Positions 1 through 6,043 of a DNA stretch of 15,548 nucleotides are shown piece by piece. The DNA is from an uncultured Collinsella sp. (GTDB lineage: Bacteria > Actinomycetota > Coriobacteriia > Coriobacteriales > Coriobacteriaceae), in the NCBI GenBank assembly GCA_900543515.1, contig UQRW01000046.1, positions 1 through 15,548 on the forward strand, read 5' to 3'. Both the position numbers and the translations under genes were made by a program. The notes beneath the pieces were generated by a model, which saw nothing but the letters and a program-made list of their open reading frames with translations, did not search any database and had not been told where the DNA came from. Within the stretch, counting starts at the first letter, position 1. Each line of letters opens with the position of its first letter.

Positions 1-6
1 ACGAGC

Positions 7-31
7 CGGAGAGCACTTAATGTGCTCTCCG
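7..31. terminator. hairpin downstream of manA, possible weak terminator
   Basis: A perfect 10-bp stem (7-16 with 22-31, loop TTAAT) lies about 70 bp beyond the manA stop. There is no T-tract on either strand, so intrinsic termination is uncertain. It may instead protect the 3' end of the mRNA. Confidence 0.4.
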
Positions 32-33
32 TG

Positions 34-55
34 CGAGCAGGACTGTCCGAGCAGG
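34..55. repeat. short direct repeat CGAGCAGG x2
   Basis: CGAGCAGG occurs at 34-41 and again at 48-55, separated by ACTGTC. It sits in the non-coding strip between the hairpin at 7-31 and the manA stop. Function unknown. Confidence 0.4.
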
Positions 56-103
56 CGACCAAACCCCGCGCCCCGTCCCGGCGAGCGCTTGGGGACCGGT
101 GGC

Positions 104-1036
104 CTACAGGTGGCTGATGATCAGTTCCATCTTGCCTTCGAGGTCGATGGAGCTGACGGTGCTCGGGGCCAGCAGGTGGCTTCCCTTGTGGACGGGGTCG
201 CCGCAGACGGTGCCTTCGCCGTCGATGACCGACAGGCACATGAAGGGCCAGCGCTGGTCGAGGGTCTTGCTGCCGTTGACGCGCACGCGATCGACGGTGT
301 AGCAGGGGTTGGACTCGAGCTCGGTCACGCCGTCCACCTCGGGCGCGGTCACCGTGCCGTCGGTCGGAGCCTGAGCATCAAAGTCGATGCAGTCGAGGCT
401 CTGCTCAATGTGCAGCGGGCGCAGGTTGCCGTCAGTGCCGGGACGGTCGTAGTCGTACAGACGATACGTCACGTCGCTCGACTGCTGCGTCTCCAAAATG
501 AGCGTGCCGGTCTTGATGGCGTGCACGGTACCGGAATCAATCTGGAAAAAGTCGCCCTTGTGAATCGGCAACACGTTGAGCATGTCGTCCCAACGTCCTT
601 CCTCGATCATTTGTGCGGCCTCGGCGCGGTCCTTGGCACGCTGGCCGACGATGATCGTGGCGTCGGGCTCGCAGTCCAGCACATACCAACACTCGGTTTT
701 GCCCAGGCTACCGTTCTCGTGCTCGGCAGCGTACTCGTCGTTGGGATGAATCTGGATCGAAAGGTCGTCCTTGGCGTCCAGAATCTTAATGAGCAGCGGG
801 AACTCCTTGCCCTCGCAGTTGCCAAAGAGCTCGCGATGCTCGGCCCACAGCCACGACAGCGTGTGGCCGGCATACGGGCCCTCCGCAATCTGGCAGTCGC
901 CGTTGGGGTGGGCCGAGATGGCCCAGCACTCACCGATGGGGCCATCGGGAATGTCGTAGCCAAATACGGTTTCGAGCTGGCGACCGCCCCAGATCTTCTC
1001 GTGGAAGATCGGCGTCAGTTTAATCAAATCGGACAT
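104..1036 (-). CDS. manA: mannose-6-phosphate isomerase, class I (type I PMI, zinc-dependent)
   Basis: This cupin-fold enzyme interconverts mannose-6-phosphate and fructose-6-phosphate in the cytosol. The 310-residue length fits the short bacterial PMIs (Bacillus ManA/GmuF type). Zinc ligands are visible as QIH (Q95, H97), E115 in GKTECW and H172 in SGTVHAI. The catalytic Arg is R192 in TYRLYDYDR. Two ATGs lie six bases apart (1042 and 1036). The GAGG at 1044-1047 is 7 nt from the ATG at 1036 but touches the one at 1042, so 1036 is preferred. The gene follows gntR on the same strand after a 73-nt gap that holds a hairpin but no T-tract, so co-transcription is likely. Next to a GH1/PTS/ROK set it probably channels mannose-6-P into glycolysis; it could also supply mannose-6-P for glycan synthesis. 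Confidence 0.95.
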   Translation of the reverse strand: MSDLIKLTPIFHEKIWGGRQLETVFGYDIPDGPIGECWAISAHPNGDCQIAEGPYAGHTLSWLWAEHRELFGNCEGKEFPLLIKILDAKDDLSIQIHPNDEYAAEHENGSLGKTECWYVLDCEPDATIIVGQRAKDRAEAAQMIEEGRWDDMLNVLPIHKGDFFQIDSGTVHAIKTGTLILETQQSSDVTYRLYDYDRPGTDGNLRPLHIEQSLDCIDFDAQAPTDGTVTAPEVDGVTELESNPCYTVDRVRVNGSKTLDQRWPFMCLSVIDGEGTVCGDPVHKGSHLLAPSTVSSIDLEGKMELIISHL

Positions 1037-1057
1037 ATTCATACCTCATTGTGTTGC

Positions 1058-1095
1058 GCGGGCGCTGCGTAAAACTGTTCAAAACGAGCGCCCGC
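1058..1095 (-). other. hairpin in gntR-manA intergenic gap
   Basis: A 9-bp perfect GC-rich stem (1058-1066 with 1087-1095) encloses a 20-nt AT-rich loop between the gntR stop and the manA ribosome binding site. No T-tract follows. It may be an mRNA-processing or stability element rather than a terminator. Confidence 0.45.
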
Positions 1096-1109
1096 ATGAC
1101 TGCAAAAAC

Positions 1110-1829
1110 CTATGCCAACGTTACGTTGTGCAACTCAAAGCGGTCGCCAACGTTGCGCGAGACCGAATACTCAAAGGCGGCGCCGCTGTCCAAAAAGCCA
1201 ATCTGGGTGAGCTCGAGCAGGGGAGAGCCAGGCTTGGTGTCCAGGCGCTCGGCTTCTTCCTCGGTTGCTGCCACGGCGCGAATGGTACGGTGGAAGCTCG
1301 AAATTTTCAGCCCGCATTGCTCGCGGATGAAATGGTAGACCGATCCGTACAGGTCCTTCTTTTTCAGCCCCGGAATCAGCTCGAGGGGCATGTAGGTGTA
1401 CTCGATAACGATGGGCTTCCCATCGGCCTGACGCACGCGCACGACGTGATAGGCAAAGTCATCCTCGGCAATTCCCAGCTGGGCTGCGATGTCCGCTGGT
1501 GGATTAACAATCGAGAAATCGTAGACCACCGAGGTCACCTTTTCCCCGCGGTGCTCATACGAAAAGCCCTGGGCACGGTCGTTTTTGCCCTGGAAAAACG
1601 CCTGGCCGGGAAGTCCCGCCGTGTCCTTAACGTAGGTGCCCGATCCGCGCCGGCTGGTAATAAGACCTTCCTCGGTGATTTGCTCGATAGCTCGTTTGAC
1701 GGTGATTTTGGAAACGCTATAGAGCTCACAGAACTCAACGACGGTGGGAAGCTTGTCGCCCGGTTTAAGAGCGCCATCCTCGATACTTCGACGAATATCT
1801 GCAGCTATCGCCTCGTATTTGGGAATCAT
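1110..1829 (-). CDS. GntR-family transcriptional regulator, HutC subfamily (UTRA domain)
   Basis: This is a 239-residue DNA-binding sugar-phosphate sensor. Residues 1-67 form the GntR winged helix: MIPKYEAIAADIRRSIEDG opens the domain, SVSKITVKRAIEQI is the recognition helix, and RRGSGTYV is the wing. Residues about 90-235 form a UTRA ligand domain, with YHVVRVRQADGKPIVIEYTY and a C-terminal EYSVSRNVGDRFEL. The start is the ATG at 1829, preceded by AAGGAGG; an in-frame TTG at 1862 has no such site. The gene is divergent from the GH1/PTS operon and upstream of manA. Such regulators usually repress the adjacent sugar operon until a phosphorylated intermediate binds. The best analogue is GmuR of B. 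subtilis. Two direct repeats sit over its own presumed promoter (1868-1903), which would fit autoregulation. Confidence 0.93.
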   Translation of the reverse strand: MIPKYEAIAADIRRSIEDGALKPGDKLPTVVEFCELYSVSKITVKRAIEQITEEGLITSRRGSGTYVKDTAGLPGQAFFQGKNDRAQGFSYEHRGEKVTSVVYDFSIVNPPADIAAQLGIAEDDFAYHVVRVRQADGKPIVIEYTYMPLELIPGLKKKDLYGSVYHFIREQCGLKISSFHRTIRAVAATEEEAERLDTKPGSPLLELTQIGFLDSGAAFEYSVSRNVGDRFELHNVTLA

Positions 1830-1865
1830 GGAACCTCCTTTCCGACATATATCAATACGCAAGTA

Positions 1866-1903
1866 AGTATAACCCTTAACAAGGCACCCATATAACCTTT
1901 ATC
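1866..1903 (-). promoter_or_regulatory. gntR promoter region with candidate operator repeats
   Basis: On the minus strand a TATACT -10-like hexamer occupies 1871-1866, about 37 bp before the gntR start. Two near-identical 13-mers on the plus strand, TATAACCCTTAAC (1868-1880) and TATAACCTTTATC (1891-1903), start 23 bp apart. One covers the -10 and the other the -35 position. The -35 itself is poor. Operator function is inference. Confidence 0.4.
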
Positions 1904-1937
1904 TAAGAAGCTCGAGAAAGAAAAAAGAAAAAGACGC

Positions 1938-1965
1938 TTTACTTTTAGAATTAGAGCGCTATAGT
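1938..1965 (+). promoter_or_regulatory. promoter of the GH1/PTS operon
   Basis: TTTACT (1938-1943) and TATAGT (1960-1965), separated by 16 bp, give a good sigma-70-type promoter in an AT-rich patch. It faces the GH1 gene. Transcription would begin near 1972, giving a leader of about 160 nt that contains the palindrome at 2005-2102. Confidence 0.55.
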
Positions 1966-2004
1966 TTAAGCAACGAACGGAATCTTTCCGCAGAACAGGA
2001 TCGA

Positions 2005-2102
2005 CCGTTTGGGGACGGTTTTGTTTTGGCGGGTTGGATATCGGTATGACCGGTGCGCGCCCGCGCCGGATAACCTGCCAAAGCAAACCCGTCTCCAACC
2101 GG
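2005..2102 (+). repeat. 98-nt imperfect palindrome in the GH1 leader
   Basis: Arms 2005-2035 and 2072-2102 are 31-nt inverted repeats. As plus-strand RNA they form 26 Watson-Crick pairs, three G-U pairs and two U-C mismatches. An inner hairpin (2050-2057 with 2062-2069, loop CGCC) fills the centre. The stem ends 30 nt before the GH1 ATG. There is no T-tract, so it is not a simple terminator. The right arm resembles the hairpin at 5950-5989 (AACCTGCCAAA, CAAACC, GTC), which suggests a repeat family. Confidence 0.7.
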
Positions 2103-2132
2103 AAGCTCTAGAACACGAAAGCGAGGACTTTG

Positions 2133-3533
2133 ATGGCACAGTATCAGCTGCCCAACGACTTCTTCTTTGGCGCTGCTATGTCCGGCCCGCAGACTGAGGG
2201 TCAGTGGAACCAGGGCGGCAAGCTCGAGAACCTGTGGGATACCTGGTCCATCCAGGATCTGGGCTCGTTCTACAACTGCGTTGGCTCTTACGCCGGCAAT
2301 GACTTTATGGCCAAGTACCAGGAAGACCTTCGCATTTTGAAGGACTTGGGCCTGGATACCTATCGCACTTCCATCCAGTGGAGCCGTCTGCTCGATGCCG
2401 ACGGCAACCTCAACGAGGAAGGCGCCGCGTGGTATCACGAGTTGTTCCGCGCCTCTCGCGAAGCCGGCCTGGAGCCGTTTGTCAACTTGTACCACTTTGA
2501 CATGCCCACCTACCTTTTTAACCGTGGCGGCTGGGAGAGCCGTGAGGTTGTCGAGGCTTACGCACATTACGCCGACGTCGCCTTCCACGAGTTTGGCCAG
2601 GAGATCAAGTACTGGTTCACCTTTAACGAGCCCATCGTCGAGCCCGAGCAGCGCTATCAGGAGGGCGTGTGGTTCCCGCAACTCCACGACTTCAACCGTG
2701 CTCGCACCGTGCAGTATCACATCTCGCTGGCACATGCGCTGGCCGTGGCCAACTATCGTAAGGCCTATGACGAGGGCGCCGTTCGCGCTGATGCCAAGAT
2801 CGGCATGATCAACTGCTTTACCCCGGTCTACACCAAGGAGAACCCCAGCGAGGCAGACCTCGAGGCTGTGCGTATGACCAGCGGCATCAACAATCGCTGG
2901 TGGCTCGACCTTATTACCAAGGGCGAGCTTCCTGCCGACGTGCTCGACAGCCTGGCCGAGGGCGGCGTTAAGCTTCCGTTCCGTGCCGGCGACCAAGAGA
3001 TTCTTAAGCAGGGTGTTGTCGACTGGCTCGGTTGCAACTACTACCACCCCACGCGCGTTCAGGCGCCGGCGAGCAAGATCGACCAGTACGGTCTGCCGCA
3101 CTTTGCCGACGAGTACGTGTGGCCCGACGCCGTTATGAACGAGAGCCGCGGCTGGGAGATCTACCCGCAGGGCCTCTACGACTTTGGCATGGACTGCGCT
3201 AAGAACTACCCCGATCTTGAGTGGTTCGTTTCCGAGAACGGCATCGGCATCATGGACGAATACAAGAACCGCGATGCCGAAGGAACCATCCAGGATGACT
3301 ACCGCGTCGACTTTGTGCGCCAGCACCTGGAGTGGGTTGCCAAGGCAATCTCCGAGGGCGCCAAATGCCGGGGCTATCACTACTGGGCCGTCATCGATAA
3401 CTGGTCTTGGGCCAATGCCTTTAAGAATCGTTACGGCTTTGTCGAGGTCGATCTGATGGATGGCTATAAGCGCCGCCTTAAGAAGTCGGCAGCCTGGCTC
3501 AAACAGGTCGCCACGACCCACGTGGTTGATTAG
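2133..3533 (+). CDS. glycoside hydrolase family 1, 6-phospho-beta-glycosidase (glucosidase or mannosidase)
   Basis: This 466-residue cytosolic (beta/alpha)8 enzyme is the usual GH1 size. The N-terminal motif FFFGAAMSGPQTEGQ carries Q20 and E22. H121 lies in LYHFDMP, the acid/base Glu is E166 in TFNEP, and the nucleophile is E368 in VSENG. The segment WSWANAFKNRYG supplies S425, K431 and Y434 in place of the Glu-Trp of non-phospho glucosidases. This matches the phosphate-binding Ser-Lys-Tyr of phospho-glycosidases, although the Lys is one residue earlier than in LacG. The start is the ATG at 2133 after GAGGA; a TTG directly before it is ignored. A PTS permease follows immediately, so the substrate is a 6-phosphorylated beta-disaccharide such as cellobiose-, mannobiose- or gentiobiose-phosphate. 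The exact sugar cannot be read from sequence. It resembles GmuD and BglH. Confidence 0.93.
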   Translation: MAQYQLPNDFFFGAAMSGPQTEGQWNQGGKLENLWDTWSIQDLGSFYNCVGSYAGNDFMAKYQEDLRILKDLGLDTYRTSIQWSRLLDADGNLNEEGAAWYHELFRASREAGLEPFVNLYHFDMPTYLFNRGGWESREVVEAYAHYADVAFHEFGQEIKYWFTFNEPIVEPEQRYQEGVWFPQLHDFNRARTVQYHISLAHALAVANYRKAYDEGAVRADAKIGMINCFTPVYTKENPSEADLEAVRMTSGINNRWWLDLITKGELPADVLDSLAEGGVKLPFRAGDQEILKQGVVDWLGCNYYHPTRVQAPASKIDQYGLPHFADEYVWPDAVMNESRGWEIYPQGLYDFGMDCAKNYPDLEWFVSENGIGIMDEYKNRDAEGTIQDDYRVDFVRQHLEWVAKAISEGAKCRGYHYWAVIDNWSWANAFKNRYGFVEVDLMDGYKRRLKKSAAWLKQVATTHVVD

Positions 3534-3653
3534 CGACCGGGCGAACGCCCAGACCGCGCGCCGCCGCGCGCAACACATGGCACATCTGGTGGCAGAGGGC
3601 GACAGACCACCGTGCGCATAGGAAAAGGCCGGATTTGAAAGTTAGGAGCAATC
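3534..3653 (+). other. GH1-EIIC intergenic spacer with two small hairpins
   Basis: The 120-nt spacer holds GGGC-GAAC-GCCC (3539-3550) and a 6-bp GC stem (3555-3560 with 3565-3570). Neither has a T-tract. They may block 3' exonucleases or slow polymerase, but are unlikely to end the operon. AGGAG at 3644-3648 is the EIIC ribosome binding site. Confidence 0.4.
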
Positions 3654-4997
3654 ATGGCCAGTGACAACGGAAAGAGTTTCCTCGACAAGTTTGCCGAGGT
3701 CTCTGCGAAGGTGGGAAACCAGGTTCACCTGCGTTCCCTGCGTGACGCCTTCGCGACCATCACGCCGCTCTATATCCTTGCGGGTATCGCGGTTCTCATT
3801 AACAACGTCGTGTTCCCTCTGTTCCCGCTCGATGCGGCGGGCCTTGCCAACCTTCAGACGTGGGGTTCGGCAATTACGCTGGGCACCCTCAACGTCTCTG
3901 CCATTATCTTGGCCGGATTGATTGGCTACAGCCTCGCTAAGAACAAGCGTTTCGATAACCCGCTCGCTTGCGTGGTCGTCGCTATCTCTGCTTTCGTCAT
4001 CATGATGCCGCAGCAGATCACCGCCTCGCTTGCCGCCACGAGCCCGCTGCTCACCGACAAGATCACCTCCGCCGAGGTCACGGGCGCCCTTTCGACTGCC
4101 AACACCGGCACCAACGGTCTGTTCTCGGCTATTATCATCGCCCTGCTTTCCGTCTCGCTCTTCATCAAGATTTCTGGCGTCGAGAAGCTCAAGGTTAAGC
4201 TGGGCGAGGGCGTGCCTCCCGCGGTCTCCAACTCCTTCAACGTCATGATCCCGATGCTGCTCAACCTCGCAATCTTCGCTCTTGCCGCAGCCCTGCTCGC
4301 CGTGTGCGCCGGCACCGATCTGTGCGCCATCATCTCCACGTGCATCTCCAACCCGCTCAAGAACATCATGAACGCCGGTCCGTGGGCTGTTATCCTCATC
4401 TACACCCTTGCTAACCTGCTGTTCTGCGTCGGTATTCACCAGTCCACCATCTCTGGCGCTACCGTCGAGCCGATCCTGACCATGCTCATCGTCGACAACA
4501 TGGCTACCTTTGCCGCCGGTGGCACCATCCAGCCCGATCACTACATGAACATGCAGATCGTTAACAGCTTCGCCCTCATCGGCGGCTCGGGCTGCACCCT
4601 CATGCTTCTGCTCGACACGCTCCTGTTCTCCAAGAACAAGGCTTCCGAGACCGTTTCCAAGATGGCTATCCTGCCTGGTCTGTTCAACATCAACGAGCCG
4701 GTTATCTACGGTTACCCCATCGTGTACAACCTGCCGCTCATGATCCCGTTCGTCCTTCTTCCCGATCTGTTCATCGGCATCACCTATGGCCTTACCTGCG
4801 CAGGCATCATCAGCCCCTGCATCGCCCAGGTGCCCTGGACCATGCCTCCCGTCATCAATGCCCTGCTCGCTACGGGCTTTGACTGGCGCGCCGGCGTGTG
4901 GCAGGCTTTCGAGATTGTCATTGGCATGGCCGTCTACCTGCCCTTTATGAAGATTTCCGAGAAGGCAATCGCCAAGCAGGAGGCTCTCGCCGAGTAG
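3654..4997 (+). CDS. PTS transporter EIIC, lactose/cellobiose (ChbC/CelB) family
   Basis: This 447-residue membrane permease moves a beta-disaccharide across the membrane while EIIB phosphorylates it. It has about ten hydrophobic segments. Family motifs include an N-terminal amphipathic stretch ending LRSLRDAF, the GIHQS loop (H262) and the signature LFNINEPVIYGYP, with E348 as the sugar-contacting Glu known from the Bacillus ChbC structure. The length is typical of a stand-alone EIIC, and no B or A domain is fused. AGGAG lies five bases before the ATG. It is between the phospho-glycosidase and the EIIB/EIIA genes, so the three subunits here form one complete permease. Substrate choice among cellobiose-, mannobiose- and chitobiose-like sugars is unresolved. 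Confidence 0.95.
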   Translation: MASDNGKSFLDKFAEVSAKVGNQVHLRSLRDAFATITPLYILAGIAVLINNVVFPLFPLDAAGLANLQTWGSAITLGTLNVSAIILAGLIGYSLAKNKRFDNPLACVVVAISAFVIMMPQQITASLAATSPLLTDKITSAEVTGALSTANTGTNGLFSAIIIALLSVSLFIKISGVEKLKVKLGEGVPPAVSNSFNVMIPMLLNLAIFALAAALLAVCAGTDLCAIISTCISNPLKNIMNAGPWAVILIYTLANLLFCVGIHQSTISGATVEPILTMLIVDNMATFAAGGTIQPDHYMNMQIVNSFALIGGSGCTLMLLLDTLLFSKNKASETVSKMAILPGLFNINEPVIYGYPIVYNLPLMIPFVLLPDLFIGITYGLTCAGIISPCIAQVPWTMPPVINALLATGFDWRAGVWQAFEIVIGMAVYLPFMKISEKAIAKQEALAE

Positions 4998-5026
4998 AAC
5001 GCCTAACGTTCGTCCCTTTCACCTTT

Positions 5027-5057
5027 GCGGGCGCCGGTACGCGGTGCCGGTGCCCGC
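5027..5057 (+). other. strong hairpin in EIIC-EIIB gap
   Basis: Thirteen base pairs (5027-5039 with 5045-5057, two of them G-U) surround the loop CGCGG, 30 nt after the EIIC stop. No T-tract follows. The fold could stabilise the upstream mRNA or adjust the ratio of the membrane subunit to the soluble EIIB/EIIA. Confidence 0.5.
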
Positions 5058-5158
5058 GGCTCTCTCCCTTGCGTAAAGATACAGGGGAGCGGGCACAATA
5101 GCCGCAAGGAATACAACCAGTTGTCGTCTGCGCGCCGCGCAGTTATAAGGAGGAAACC

Positions 5159-5461
5159 ATGAAGAAGATCATGCTCTGCTGCAATGCCGGCATGTCCACG
5201 AGCCTGCTGGTCCAGAAGATGCAGGCCGAGGTTGCAAACCGTGGTCTGGATATTGAGGTCGAGGCTCGTCCCATGAACGAGGCCCACGATCACCTGGACG
5301 AGTGCGACATGTTGCTGCTTGGTCCGCAGATCGGCTACACCAAGGGCGATTTTGAGAAGGAGGCCGCCGGTCGTTTTCCGGTCGAGGTCATCAACATGGT
5401 CGACTACGGCCGCATGAACGCTGCCGGCATCATCGACCACTGCGTCAGCGTGATGGGCTAG
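5159..5461 (+). CDS. PTS EIIB, lactose/cellobiose family
   Basis: This 100-residue cytosolic phosphocarrier takes phosphate from EIIA onto a cysteine and gives it to the sugar at EIIC. The active-site loop is LCCNAGMSTSLLV; C8, the Cys in C-x-A-G-M-S-T-S, is the phosphorylated residue, and C7 beside it is extra. The central LLLGPQIGY strand is also typical of CelA/ChbB proteins. AAGGAGG at 5147-5153 is ideally spaced to the ATG. It ends 9 nt before the EIIA start, so the two are translated together, but it is separated from EIIC by 160 nt holding a hairpin. Confidence 0.95.
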   Translation: MKKIMLCCNAGMSTSLLVQKMQAEVANRGLDIEVEARPMNEAHDHLDECDMLLLGPQIGYTKGDFEKEAAGRFPVEVINMVDYGRMNAAGIIDHCVSVMG

Positions 5462-5470
5462 GTGCTCCGC

Positions 5471-5803
5471 ATGGAGGATATGAACGAACTGCAGATGACC
5501 TGCTTCGAGATCATCAGCTACGTCGGTACCGCCAAGAGCATGTACATCAATGCCGTGCAAAAGGCCAAGGAGGGCGATTTTGACGCCGCCGAGGAGCTTA
5601 TCAAGCAGGGCGACGAGGCCTATAACGGTGGCCACGATGTTCACATGGGGCTTCTGAAGAAGGAGGCCAACGGCGAGCGTAACGGCGAGGCCCCGTTGAT
5701 TCTGCTGCATGCCGAGGACCAGATGGCCGGTACCGAGACCATGCGCGTCATGGCGACGGAGCTCATCGAGATTCACAAGCAGCTGCAGGTACTTCAGGCC
5801 TAG
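5471..5803 (+). CDS. PTS EIIA, lactose/cellobiose family
   Basis: This 110-residue, all-helical trimeric phosphocarrier passes phosphate from HPr to EIIB. The phosphorylated His is H80 in LLHAEDQMAG. D83, three residues on, matches the trimer-core metal ligand of LacF/ChbA. Helix 1 carries the usual ISYVGTAKSMYINAVQKAKEGDF. The ATG at 5471 is chosen because AGGTG (5460-5464) sits six bases upstream. A GTG at 5462 and an ATG at 5480 are in frame but have poorer spacing. It is the last gene before the terminator at 5862 and completes the permease. Confidence 0.93.
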   Translation: MEDMNELQMTCFEIISYVGTAKSMYINAVQKAKEGDFDAAEELIKQGDEAYNGGHDVHMGLLKKEANGERNGEAPLILLHAEDQMAGTETMRVMATELIEIHKQLQVLQA

Positions 5804-5861
5804 TCGGCGTTATCGCCGCGATGGACCGTGCGGTCCAACAGACAACACAGTCCCTTTGGCG

Positions 5862-5899
5862 GGCGCCGGGAGTCTCCGCCTCCCGGCGCCTTTATATTT
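5862..5899 (+). terminator. Rho-independent terminator of the PTS operon
   Basis: A perfect 11-bp GC-rich stem (5862-5872 with 5880-5890, loop TCTCCGC) is followed by TTTATATTT. It lies 58 nt after the EIIA stop. A smaller 6-bp hairpin at 5822-5837 precedes it. Confidence 0.85.
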
Positions 5900-5945
5900 G
5901 GGGAAGGTCTTGCGCGACCTATTAAGCGACCATTCGCGCTTCCCC
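5900..5945 (+). other. bulged hairpin with an alternative fold, upstream of the ROK gene
   Basis: GGGGAA plus GCGCGA (5900-5905, 5912-5917) pair with TCGCGC plus TTCCCC (5934-5945), leaving a 6-nt bulge. AGGTC/GACCT (5905-5909 with 5916-5920) forms a competing hairpin. Together with the next hairpin this could be an attenuator. Function is inference. Confidence 0.4.
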
Positions 5946-5949
5946 AGAT

Positions 5950-5990
5950 AAAACCTGCCAAAACAAACCTGTCCTTTTTGGTAGGTTTTT
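5950..5990 (+). terminator. terminator-like hairpin related to the GH1-leader palindrome
   Basis: Fourteen pairs (5950-5963 with 5976-5989, one G-U) enclose a 12-nt loop. The 3' arm ends in five Ts, as in intrinsic terminators whose T-tract is part of the stem. The left arm shares AACCTGCCAAA-CAAACC with 2072-2089. It may be a dispersed palindromic repeat reused as a terminator. Confidence 0.5.
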
Positions 5991-6043
5991 GCCTTGGGAG
6001 CGGTACCATACAGGCAATGTTTAAACGAGAAAGGCGGGCTCCC

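Noticed and set aside
1..103. tRNA or other stable RNA at the left edge
   Set aside because: The hairpin and repeat do not form a cloverleaf, and no T-loop sequence is present.
20..1072. 350-codon plus-strand frame opposite manA
   Set aside because: manA on the minus strand has intact zinc and catalytic residues; this frame is its antisense shadow.
2005..2102. Ribonucleic antiterminator (LicT/BglG type) in the GH1 leader
   Set aside because: No BglG-family gene is nearby, and the palindrome lacks a T-tract and the short RAT-terminator layout; a GntR repressor is present instead.
1959..3578. Long minus-strand frame opposite the GH1 gene (about 539 codons)
   Set aside because: It is the shadow of a GC-biased gene with clear GH1 motifs on plus; the antisense product shows no family features and has no ribosome binding site.
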